From: Umezawaea tangerina
GTDB lineage: Bacteria > Actinomycetota > Actinomycetes > Mycobacteriales > Pseudonocardiaceae
Assembly: GCF_003002815.1 (NCBI RefSeq)
Contig: NZ_PVTF01000010.1
Span: forward strand, 186,001 to 250,000
Direction of reading: 5' to 3'
DNA: 64,000 nt
The notes below the pieces were generated by a model. That model was given only the letters and a program-made list of their open reading frames with translations. It was not told the origin of the DNA and did not search any database. The translations under genes and the position numbers were made by a program. Shown here in pieces: positions 53,442-60,934 of the stretch. Position 1 is the stretch's first letter; each line of letters starts with the position of its first letter.

Positions 53442-55937
53442 TCAGCTCATCGTCGCCGCTGCCTCGACCGGCGGAGTCCGCAGCACGTACCCGGTCGACA
53501 GCACGGTCGACAGCAGCGTCAGCCCGGTCGCGCCACCGGTCACCGCGAGGTAGATCCACAGCGGCCCGCTGGGCCACGGCGAGTCGTACACCGCGTAGGC
53601 GAACGGGACGAGCGTCATCGCCGACACCAGCGCGCCCAGGACGATCCCGCCGAGCGCGATCAGCACCGCCTCGACGCCGACCATCCGCAGGATCTGCCCG
53701 TGCGTGGCGCCGATCAGCCGTTGCAGCGCGAACTCGCGGCGCCGCTCGCCGGTGGCGATCACCAGCGTGTTGACCAGCGAGATCACCGTGTAGGCCAGGA
53801 TCATGCCCACCAGCAGGTAGTTCACCCACGCGCCGGTCTGCTCGCCACCGCCGCCACCGCCCGAGCTGACGAGCGACGCGCGGTCGCCGACCCGGATGTC
53901 GGGGTCGGTCTTCGCCAGGTCCTGGAGGGTCGCGAGCAGCGCGGACGCCGACGTGCCGTCCGCCGCGGCCACCAGGATCTGCGAGGCGAGCCCGGTGGTC
54001 GTGTGCTTGGCGACCAGGTCCGCGGGCAGCAGCATCGTCTCCTCGCCGGACCCCGCGTACAGGGCGACCAGGCGCACGTCGACGTTCGCGCCGTCGCCCA
54101 TCCGCAGCTGCACGCTGTCACCCAGCGCGTAGTGCAGCCGGTCGGCCCGGTCGGTGGTCAGCGCGACCGTGCCGCCGGTCAGGTCGGCCAGCCTGCCGGA
54201 GGTGGCCTTGATCCCCAGCGTGCCCTCGACGCCGTCGCCGGTCACGCCCAGCGCGGTGGCCGAGTCGTCGTTGTCCTCACCGGCCCGGAACGTGGCCGTG
54301 CTGTCCACCAGCGCCGACACCGCGCCCACGCCCTGCTGCGCCTTGACCGTGGTCACCAGCTCCAGCGGCACGCCGCCGGTCTGCGAGGTGACCGCCGCGT
54401 CGGCGTCGAGGTCGTCGGCGAAGCTCGGGGCACCGCTGGCGGTGGTGGTCTGGAGGTAGATCAACGCGGTCGCCAGCCCGGTGGCCAGCATGACCGGCGT
54501 GATCGCCCCGGCCACCCGGATGCGCCGGGCGTCGGAGTTCATCACGGCCAGGTAGCCGGACAGGCCGGTCACCGCGCGCACCGGCCAGCGCAGCACGGCG
54601 ATGAGCACCCTGGTGATGCCGGGGGACAGCAGCGCGAGCCCGGACGCCCACAGCATCGCCGTCGGTCCGGCGGTGCTCGCGGCCACCGGGCCGCTCATGA
54701 CCAGCGCGGTCACCACGGACAGCGCGGTGCCGCCCGCGAGGCAGATCAGCGCGAAGGTGAGCCGGATCCAGCTGAACCACCTGGTCTGGAGGCTGGCCTC
54801 GGCCAGCGCCTCGGTGGGACGGGTCAGCGCCGCGCCCCGGCCCGCGACGAACGCGGCCGCCGTGGCGCTGAGCAAGGAGATGCCGACACCGGCCGCGACG
54901 GGGATCCAGCCCTGGCGGAACGCGATCGCCTCCGACGTGACACCAGCGCCCGCGAGCTGCTCCAGCAGCCACCGGCCGAGCACCAGGTTGAGCGGGAACG
55001 CCAGCGCCGTCGCCAGCACGGCGACCACGATGGTCTCGCCGAGGATCATCCGGCGCAGCTGCCCCGGCGTGCTGCCGATCGCGCGCAGCAGCGCCATCTC
55101 GCGGTGTCGCTGTTGGACGGACAGGCCCAGCGTGCCCGCCACGACGAACATCGCGACCATGACGGCGAGCCCGCCGAACACCGCGGACAGCGCGACCAGG
55201 TCGTCACCGCCGCCGGGGGAGCCGGAGATCTCGGCGCGGCCGCGGTCGTCCCCGGTCAGCACCGCCAGCTTGCTGTCGGCGATCACGGCGGTGAGCCGCT
55301 CCTGGAGGTCCGCGACGGACACGCCGTCGGCGGGCAGCACCCCGATCGCGTCGACCTTGCCGGACTTGGCGTGCAGCCGGGTCGCGTCGGCGTCGCTGAA
55401 GAAGACCGCCCGGTTGTCCGAGGCCGCCGCGGCGACGCCGGAGACCCGGAAGTCCTGGACCTTGCCGCCGATCGCGACCGACAGCGTGCCGCCGACGCCC
55501 TGGCCGGTCGCCGCCGCGACGCCCTCGTCCAGCACGACGTCGCCGTCGGTCGGGGCGTCGCCGGACCTCAACGAGTAGGGGGCGAGCAGGGCCGAGGACC
55601 ACGCGTGGCCGTCGACCTCGCCGCCGGTGATCGGGACCCGGTCCCGCAACGGGTCCAGCGGGAACGACACGTCCGGCACGGCCTTCGCCACACCGGGCAC
55701 GGCGGCGATCTTCGGCACGAGCGAGGCGTCCACCCGCGCCCGTTCCACGTACGACTCGCTCGTCGCCACGACGAGCGGGGCCGCGGCCAGCCGCTGCGGC
55801 GGCACGGCGTCGCGGATGCCGGTCTCCATCAGACCGCCGCACGCCATCACGATGGCGGCGCCGAAGAACAGGGCGATGAACGAGGCGGCGAACCCGCCCT
55901 TGCGGAAGCGCAGCGTGCGCAGTGCGAGGCGGAACAT
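53442..55937 (-). CDS. FtsX-fold ABC permease (second pair)
   Basis: An 831-residue MacB-like double permease: N-terminal span, external domain to about 245, spans with REMALLRAIGSTPGQLRRM, middle spans, second external domain (about 530-690), and terminal spans with REFALQRLIGATHGQILRM. Similar in plan to the permease at 35828 but clearly divergent. The ATG overlaps the ATPase stop (TGATG). Cargo unknown; the oligopeptidase downstream hints at peptides, which is inference. Confidence 0.93.
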   Translation of the reverse strand: MFRLALRTLRFRKGGFAASFIALFFGAAIVMACGGLMETGIRDAVPPQRLAAAPLVVATSESYVERARVDASLVPKIAAVPGVAKAVPDVSFPLDPLRDRVPITGGEVDGHAWSSALLAPYSLRSGDAPTDGDVVLDEGVAAATGQGVGGTLSVAIGGKVQDFRVSGVAAAASDNRAVFFSDADATRLHAKSGKVDAIGVLPADGVSVADLQERLTAVIADSKLAVLTGDDRGRAEISGSPGGGDDLVALSAVFGGLAVMVAMFVVAGTLGLSVQQRHREMALLRAIGSTPGQLRRMILGETIVVAVLATALAFPLNLVLGRWLLEQLAGAGVTSEAIAFRQGWIPVAAGVGISLLSATAAAFVAGRGAALTRPTEALAEASLQTRWFSWIRLTFALICLAGGTALSVVTALVMSGPVAASTAGPTAMLWASGLALLSPGITRVLIAVLRWPVRAVTGLSGYLAVMNSDARRIRVAGAITPVMLATGLATALIYLQTTTASGAPSFADDLDADAAVTSQTGGVPLELVTTVKAQQGVGAVSALVDSTATFRAGEDNDDSATALGVTGDGVEGTLGIKATSGRLADLTGGTVALTTDRADRLHYALGDSVQLRMGDGANVDVRLVALYAGSGEETMLLPADLVAKHTTTGLASQILVAAADGTSASALLATLQDLAKTDPDIRVGDRASLVSSGGGGGGEQTGAWVNYLLVGMILAYTVISLVNTLVIATGERRREFALQRLIGATHGQILRMVGVEAVLIALGGIVLGALVSAMTLVPFAYAVYDSPWPSGPLWIYLAVTGGATGLTLLSTVLSTGYVLRTPPVEAAATMS

Positions 55938-56710
55938 CAGTTCACCGTGCCCGCGGGCACGTCGGCCCATGCGCCGAGCTGGGTCATCCGCTCGCTGACC
56001 GCCTGCGCGGTCGGCTCGTGCAGCTCGCCCGCGATCTGGCCGTCGGCCAGGAACACGACGCGGTCCGCGTGCGAGGCCGCGACCGGGTCGTGCGTCACGA
56101 TCACCACGGTCTGCCCCACCTCCCGCACGGCCTGGCGCATCAGCGCCAGCACCTCCAGCGCGGTCCTGGTGTCCAGCGCGCCGGTCGGCTCGTCGCCGAA
56201 GATGACGGCGGGCTTGGTGATCAGCGCCCGCGCGATGGCCACGCGCTGCTGCTGACCACCCGACAGCTCGCCCGGCCGGTGGTGCTTGCGGTCGGACAGG
56301 CCGACCCGCGCCAGCACCTCGTCGACGTCCGCGCGCTTGGCCTTGCGACCGGCGAGGCGCAGCGGCAGCTGGACGTTCTCCACGACGTTCAACGCGGGCA
56401 GCAGGTTGAACGACTGGAAGATGAAGCCGATCCGGTCGCGGCGCAGCCTGGTCAGCTCGCGCTCGTTCAACCCGGTCAGCTCGTGCCCGTCGAGCACGAC
56501 GGACCCCGACGTCGGCCGGTCCAGCCCGGCGGCGCAGTGCAGGCAGGTGCTCTTGCCGGATCCCGACGGCCCCATCACGGCGGTGAACGTGCCGCGCCGC
56601 ATGCCGAGCGTGACACCGCCCAGCGCGACGACACCGTTGCGGTCGTTGCCGTACACCTTGCGCACGGACTCCAGTCGGACCACGTCGTCCGATCCCTTGC
56701 TCGGCGACAT
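55937..56710 (-). CDS. MacB/LolD-type ABC ATPase (second pair)
   Basis: A 257-residue ATPase: Walker A GPSGSGKST, FQSFNLLPALN Q-loop, LSGGQQQR signature, EPTGALD after Walker B and VTHDP switch. The EPTGALD phrase marks FtsX-type partners. ATG 56710 follows GGAGCGGGAA; an upstream GTG at 56758 is possible. It heads an operon with the permease and oligopeptidase and is divergent from a LysR gene whose box at 56852-56866 lies in the shared region. Confidence 0.92.
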   Translation of the reverse strand: MSPSKGSDDVVRLESVRKVYGNDRNGVVALGGVTLGMRRGTFTAVMGPSGSGKSTCLHCAAGLDRPTSGSVVLDGHELTGLNERELTRLRRDRIGFIFQSFNLLPALNVVENVQLPLRLAGRKAKRADVDEVLARVGLSDRKHHRPGELSGGQQQRVAIARALITKPAVIFGDEPTGALDTRTALEVLALMRQAVREVGQTVVIVTHDPVAASHADRVVFLADGQIAGELHEPTAQAVSERMTQLGAWADVPAGTVN

Positions 56711-56851
56711 CTCCACGTTCCCGCTCCCCACTGGTGCACCGTCTTCCACTCCGAACACGGGCCGACCTTACGGACGGTGCGCAAGTGGTCGCACTGGTGC
56801 AGGCCCCCCGAAGTCCCCTCGCCGGAACGGGTTCCCCCTGGTGGGGCAGCG

Positions 56852-56866
56852 ATAGGCAGAACCTAT
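56852..56866. promoter_or_regulatory. LysR-type T-N11-A box
   Basis: ATAGG-CAGAA-CCTAT, a dyad with the T-N11-A spacing used by LysR regulators, in the gap between the ABC operon and the LysR gene. Confidence 0.55.
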
Positions 56867-56884
56867 GGCTGCGGTCGCGGACCT

Positions 56885-56896
56885 TCGGATATCCGA
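56885..56896. promoter_or_regulatory. Perfect 12-bp palindrome in the LysR/ABC gap
   Basis: TCGGATATCCGA, 18 bases from the T-N11-A box; a second regulatory half or another regulator's site. TAGGTT at 56929-56934 is a plausible -10 for the LysR gene. Confidence 0.45.
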
Positions 56897-56972
56897 CGAA
56901 ATCCCCTGTTCCGGACGTAGTGCTGGGGTAGGTTCGGGCCGAGCCGCCTGTCCCAGGTGAACGGTTGAGCGC

Positions 56973-57992
56973 ATGCACCTCGAAATCCGGCACGCACGGG
57001 TGGTGATGACGCTCGCCGAGGCGGGGAGCATCTCGAAGGCCGCCGCCAAGCTCTCGCTGCCGCAGCCGAGCCTCACCGCCCAGCTGCGCCGGATCGAGAA
57101 GGCCGTCGGCGGCGATCTGTTCGTGCGATCGGCTTTCGGCATCACCCCGACCCCCCTGGGCGAACGCCTGATCCCCATGCTCGCCGACCTCGCGACCCGC
57201 GCCGACGCCGTCGTGGCCGAGGCCTCCTCTCTGGCCTCCGGCATCCTCCGCTTCGGCAATGCCGAGTGGACACCGGTCACCCTGCGCCGCGCCCTGCAGG
57301 CCTCGTTGCCGTCGGTCGAGGTCCAGACCGTCACCCTCGACCCCGCGCTGAGCATCGAGGCCGTCAACCGCGGCGAGCTGACCGCCGCCCTCATCTCCAG
57401 CCCCGAGGCCGTCGACGGCATCCGCCCCATCGACCCCACGCTGGCCAAGGAGATCATCGTCCGCGAGCCCATCTGGCTCGCCCTGCCCCGCGAACACGCC
57501 CTCGCCAGGCGCACCACCGTCAGCCGCAGGCACATGGCCGCCCTCAGCTGGGTCCAACACGTCCAGGGCCACTGGTTCCACCCCGTCGAGGAACACCTGT
57601 TCCGCAAGCTCGACCACCCCACCCCCGAGGTCCTGCACTACGCGGGCGGCCACGCCGAGGCCATGTCCTGGGTCCGCGACGCGGGCGCCGCCGCCCTGGC
57701 CACCCCCACCGGCTCCACCTCCGACGTCAGCCTCGTCGCCATCACAGAACCTCTACGCAGCAGACTCCTCCTCGTCTGGCGCCCCGGCTCCATCCACCCC
57801 AACACCCTCCGCCAACTGATCGACGCACTGCGCCGCTACTACTGCGACTACGCCAGAACCATCCCCCGCTACTGGAACTGGATGACCGAACGCCCCACCG
57901 ACTTCCCAGAACTCGCCAACTTCCTCCCCCGCCCCGGCCGCTGGTGGCCCCGCGACCCCACCGACGCAGAACCCCACACCGCCTCCAGCTGA
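56973..57992 (+). CDS. LysR-family transcriptional regulator
   Basis: A 339-residue LTTR: HTH at 1-60 (LEIRHARVVMTLAEAGSISKAA, LPQPSLTAQLRRIEKAVGGDLF) and an effector domain to about 295. A Pro/Arg/Trp-rich tail of about 45 residues is longer than usual. It is divergent from the ABC/oligopeptidase operon, with a T-N11-A box between, so it likely regulates that operon and itself. It could also relate to the cluster starting at 58646, but 650 bases of repeats lie between. No strong ribosome site precedes ATG 56973. Confidence 0.9.
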   Translation: MHLEIRHARVVMTLAEAGSISKAAAKLSLPQPSLTAQLRRIEKAVGGDLFVRSAFGITPTPLGERLIPMLADLATRADAVVAEASSLASGILRFGNAEWTPVTLRRALQASLPSVEVQTVTLDPALSIEAVNRGELTAALISSPEAVDGIRPIDPTLAKEIIVREPIWLALPREHALARRTTVSRRHMAALSWVQHVQGHWFHPVEEHLFRKLDHPTPEVLHYAGGHAEAMSWVRDAGAAALATPTGSTSDVSLVAITEPLRSRLLLVWRPGSIHPNTLRQLIDALRRYYCDYARTIPRYWNWMTERPTDFPELANFLPRPGRWWPRDPTDAEPHTASS

Positions 57993-58101
57993 CAAAACAC
58001 ACCCCACCCCACCCCCCTTGGCCCGGCGAAGCTCGGATGCCTTGTCCGACGCGCAGCGAGGATGCCTTCCCTACCGACGGCGCAGCCGAGGATCCCCCAC
58101 T

Positions 58102-58193
58102 GGGCGCAGCCCGCCAGCGCCCATCCGGCGCGGAGCGCCTGGGGCCTTGTCCGCAGCGCAGCAAGGATGCCTGGTCCGACGCGAAGCGAGGAT
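58102..58193. repeat. 92-bp direct repeat, copy 1
   Basis: Repeats at 58202-58293 with a 100-base period and two mismatches. Contains GGCGCGGAGCGCC-type dyads and two GATGCC/GGATCC-type motif variants. Confidence 0.85.
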
Positions 58194-58201
58194 CCGTCGT
58201 C

Positions 58202-58293
58202 GGGCGCAGCCCGCCAGCGCGCATCCGGCGCGGAGCGCCTGGGGCCTTGTCCGCAGCGCAGCAAGGATGCCTGGTCCGACGCGCAGCGAGGAT
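58202..58293. repeat. 92-bp direct repeat, copy 2
   Basis: Second copy of the repeat at 58102-58193; differs at two positions (equivalent to 58121 and 58184). Confidence 0.85.
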
Positions 58294-58366
58294 GCCCTGT
58301 CCGTCGCGGAGCGTCGGATGCCCTCCCCACCCACACTCCCCCCACGCACCCCGACGAGAAGCCATC

Positions 58367-58429
58367 TCTATACCCACCGAACCTTGTCAAGACAGCCCTA
58401 CCGTCTTGACAAGGTTCGGTGGGTATAGA
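58367..58429. repeat. Perfect 27-bp inverted repeat with 9-base loop
   Basis: Arms 58367-58393 and 58403-58429 are exact reverse complements; loop AGCCCTACC. Lower in GC than its surroundings (arm contains CCTTGTCAAGAC). No T-run follows on either strand. May be a very strong terminator shielding the biosynthetic genes, or a mobile palindromic element. Confidence 0.85.
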
Positions 58430-58596
58430 ACCCTCGGCTCTCGGGGTGCAACCACCCACACCTCCGACGCACCCCGACCCGGCACCAGCCCCGGAACCGC
58501 CGAAACCCAAGGTCCCCCGCTCGTGAGGACCCCCCGATCCACAACCTACCCAAGGGGTACGACATTTCCGCCTGACCACCCACCGCCCAGCACCCG

Positions 58597-58639
58597 GTCA
58601 GCCCCCTGTCAGCCCCCGGTCAGCCCCCCTGGCGACGCT
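58597..58639 (+). promoter_or_regulatory. SARP-type activator site and -10 of the biosynthetic cluster
   Basis: Three perfect GTCAGCC heptamers start at 58597, 58608 and 58619, an 11-base period. The last ends at 58625; eight bases later GACGCT (58634-58639) stands in for a -10, six bases before ATG 58646. Heptamers at 11-bp intervals with the last one 8 bp from the -10 is the described layout for Streptomyces antibiotic regulatory proteins. Confidence 0.65.
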
Positions 58640-58645
58640 GTCCCC

Positions 58646-59575
58646 ATGACGTCATTGGTGGCAGTGTCGAGTCATCTGCCGGAGACCGTGTCCGTGGCGG
58701 ACCTGCGGGAGTCGTTGGGGCTCAACGACCAGCAGGTGCGGCGGTTCACCAGGCTGTACGGCCTGGACCGGATCTGCCAGGCGCCCGGTCGGAGCGAGGC
58801 GGAGCTGATGGTCGCCGCTGCGGGCAAGCTGGACGCCCTCATCGGCCAGGAGGAACGGGTCCGGTACGTCATCCGGGCCAAGGGCATGCGCACCACCGCT
58901 CCTTACCCGGTCAGCCCGGTGCAGGACGTGCGCGAAGCACTGGGGCTGACCCACGCCAAGACCTTCGCGGTGGCCGACCACGGCTGTGCGACGGGTCTGC
59001 TGGCGCTGGACGTGGCGGGCACGTTGCTCGCGGCGGACGGCGACCCGGACGCGATGGCGTTGATCCTCGCCGGGGACAAGACGTTCACGCCGTTCACGCA
59101 GTGGGTCGAGGACGTCTCGATCATGGGTGAGGGCGTGGCGGCGGTCCTGGTGTCGGCGAAGGGCGACCGGGACCACCTGCTCGGGTACGCGACGCGGATC
59201 CACGGCCGGGACGACGGCGTGATCGACATGACGCCGGACGTGGCGAAGTACGCGCGCAAGATCTACCAGGACGCGCTGGAGGAGGTCATCCTCGGCGCGC
59301 TCGGCGAGGCCGGGCTCACGCTGGCCGACGTCGACCTGGTGCTGCCGCACAACGTGAACCGGGTGTCGTGGACGGTCGCGGCGAAGAACCTCGGGCTGCC
59401 CAACGACAAGTTCTTCCTGGACAACCTGGACAAGACCGGGCACTGCTTCTGCGCGGACCCGTTCATCAACTACCAGACCGTCCACGAGCTCGGTCTGCTC
59501 AAGCCGGGTGACAAGTACCTGATGACGTCCGCCGGTCTCGGCCAGACGTTCTCCGCCGCTGTTTTCCAGCACTAG
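58646..59575 (+). CDS. Ketoacyl-ACP synthase III-like enzyme
   Basis: A 309-residue thiolase-fold protein, first gene of the cluster. The nucleophile is Cys114 in ADHGCATGLLALD; PHNVNR gives His235 and Asn238. At the place of the usual GNTS asparagine the protein reads TGHCFCADPF (His266), so its active site is C-H-N plus His rather than standard Cys-His-Asn, fitting a KASIII-like acyltransferase branch rather than FabH. It ends in GLGQTFSAAVFQH. ATG 58646 has no ribosome site and probably begins a leaderless message behind the SARP-like site. It may transfer or extend the ACP-bound product of the next three genes. Confidence 0.87.
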   Translation: MTSLVAVSSHLPETVSVADLRESLGLNDQQVRRFTRLYGLDRICQAPGRSEAELMVAAAGKLDALIGQEERVRYVIRAKGMRTTAPYPVSPVQDVREALGLTHAKTFAVADHGCATGLLALDVAGTLLAADGDPDAMALILAGDKTFTPFTQWVEDVSIMGEGVAAVLVSAKGDRDHLLGYATRIHGRDDGVIDMTPDVAKYARKIYQDALEEVILGALGEAGLTLADVDLVLPHNVNRVSWTVAAKNLGLPNDKFFLDNLDKTGHCFCADPFINYQTVHELGLLKPGDKYLMTSAGLGQTFSAAVFQH

Positions 59576-59584
59576 GACGCGACA

Positions 59585-60934
59585 ATGGATGATTTCAACA
59601 CCCGCCTGAAGCGGGCCGTGGTCGGCGAGCCGGACGCGTCGCTGGTGTTCCTCGGCAACTTCGAGGTCGAGGAGCAGTGGGCGCGCGGCGAGCACACGCT
59701 GCCGCGCGTGTCCGCCGCGAGCGGCAGCGCCGTGGTCAACCACATGGACGAGTTCGCGCTGCTGCTGGCGGGACCGGCCGACCACGTCGTGCTCAAGGCC
59801 GCGCCGGACGCGGACTACCTCGACCACCTGGTGGGACTGGGGATCGCGCTGCCGACGGTGCACGTGGTGGCGGACCAGGACCCGCTGCGCAACGTCACCG
59901 AGGACGCGCTCGCCGACCCGGCGCTGGTCGAGCGGCTCTCCGGGCTGGACGCGCACCTCACCGCGCACGGGGTGTCCGAAGTGGAGGAACGGCTCGCCGC
60001 GGCGACCGGGCTGCCGCTGGCCGCGCCGGACGCGGCGACCTGCAAGGTGGTCAACAGCAAGGTCTACAGCCGTCGGGCCGCCGACGAGCTGGGGCTGCGC
60101 CAGCCGACCGGGTGGGCCTGCGACACCGTGGAGCAGCTGGAGGCGGCGTTCGCGGCCGCGGCCGGGCTCGTCGAACGCGGAGAGAAGGTCGTGGTCAAGG
60201 AGGCGCTCGGCGTGTCCGGCAAGGGCATCGCCGTGCTGGAGAGCCCGCGCCGGATGGACCGGCTGTTCCGGATGATCGCCAAGCAGGTGGAGAAGTCCGG
60301 GCAGCCGCGGATCGCGTTCTGCGTCGAGAACTGGGTCGCCAAGAAGACCGACCTGAATTACCAGTTCACCGTGGGCCGCGACGGCGTGACGCACTTCGAC
60401 TTCGTCAAGGAGCTCTACACCGAGGGTGGCGTCCACAAGGGACACCGGATGCCCGCCCGGTTGTCGGGCGCGCAGGTGGACGAGCTCGTGCACACCGCGA
60501 ACCTGCTGGGCAAGAAGCTCGCCGCCGACGGCTACTTCGGCGTGGTCGGCGTGGACGCGATGGTCGACCCCGACGACGGGCTCTACCCGGTCATCGAGAT
60601 CAACGCCCGCAACAACATGTCCACCTACCAGGTCCCCTCGCAGGAGCGGTTCGTGGGCGCGGGCCAGATCGCGCTGGCCCGCCACTACCCGATGCGGCTC
60701 ACCGGCGAGGTCGGCTTCGCCGCCGTCCGCGAGCAGCTCGACGGCCTGCTGCTGGAGCGGCGCGGCGGAACGGGCCTGCTGGTCAACAACTTCGCCACGG
60801 TCAACGCGGGTGCCCGCGGCGACGGGGCGTTCGACGGACGCCTCTACGGCATCCTCGTCGGCACCTCCGACGAGGAGATCGCCGCCGTGGACGCGGAGAT
60901 CACCACCCGACTGGCGGAGGAGGACCGGCGATGA
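59585..60934 (+). CDS. preATP-grasp/ATP-grasp ligase, probable amino acid:ACP ligase
   Basis: A 449-residue ligase. The first 160 residues (FLGNFEVEEQW, VVLKAAPDADYLDHL) form a preATP-grasp domain; the ATP-grasp part follows (VVVKEALGVSGKGIAVL for ATP, DYF... and EINARNNMSTY at about 338-348 for magnesium). BtrJ of butirosin biosynthesis has this architecture and joins glutamate to the carrier protein BtrI. Its position before a decarboxylase and an ACP supports the same reaction type. It lies nine bases after the KASIII-like gene and overlaps the next start (ATGA). The amino acid used cannot be read from sequence. Confidence 0.85.
   Translation: MDDFNTRLKRAVVGEPDASLVFLGNFEVEEQWARGEHTLPRVSAASGSAVVNHMDEFALLLAGPADHVVLKAAPDADYLDHLVGLGIALPTVHVVADQDPLRNVTEDALADPALVERLSGLDAHLTAHGVSEVEERLAAATGLPLAAPDAATCKVVNSKVYSRRAADELGLRQPTGWACDTVEQLEAAFAAAAGLVERGEKVVVKEALGVSGKGIAVLESPRRMDRLFRMIAKQVEKSGQPRIAFCVENWVAKKTDLNYQFTVGRDGVTHFDFVKELYTEGGVHKGHRMPARLSGAQVDELVHTANLLGKKLAADGYFGVVGVDAMVDPDDGLYPVIEINARNNMSTYQVPSQERFVGAGQIALARHYPMRLTGEVGFAAVREQLDGLLLERRGGTGLLVNNFATVNAGARGDGAFDGRLYGILVGTSDEEIAAVDAEITTRLAEEDRR

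Larger units (their letters stand above)
57993..58645. other. 653-base non-coding stretch with repeats and a cluster promoter
   Basis: From left to right: a C-rich start; eight variants of a GCGAGGATGCC-type motif (58030-58320) including a 92-bp direct repeat; a perfect 27-bp inverted repeat (58367-58429); about 160 bases without clear structure; then a triple 11-bp repeat and promoter just before 58646. Frames stay open across it in several registers, but the predicted peptides are Arg/Ala/Pro-rich without domain character, so I treat it as non-coding. Confidence 0.7.

Noticed and set aside
58030-58320. CRISPR-like array
   Set aside because: Motif copies are unevenly spaced and themselves part of larger direct repeats; there are no unique spacers of constant length and no cas genes.
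57266-58645. Upstream extension of the KASIII-like gene (frame open from 57266)
   Set aside because: The extension overlaps the LysR gene and the repeat region and encodes Arg/Pro-rich low-complexity sequence; the SARP-like site and -10 place the start at 58646.
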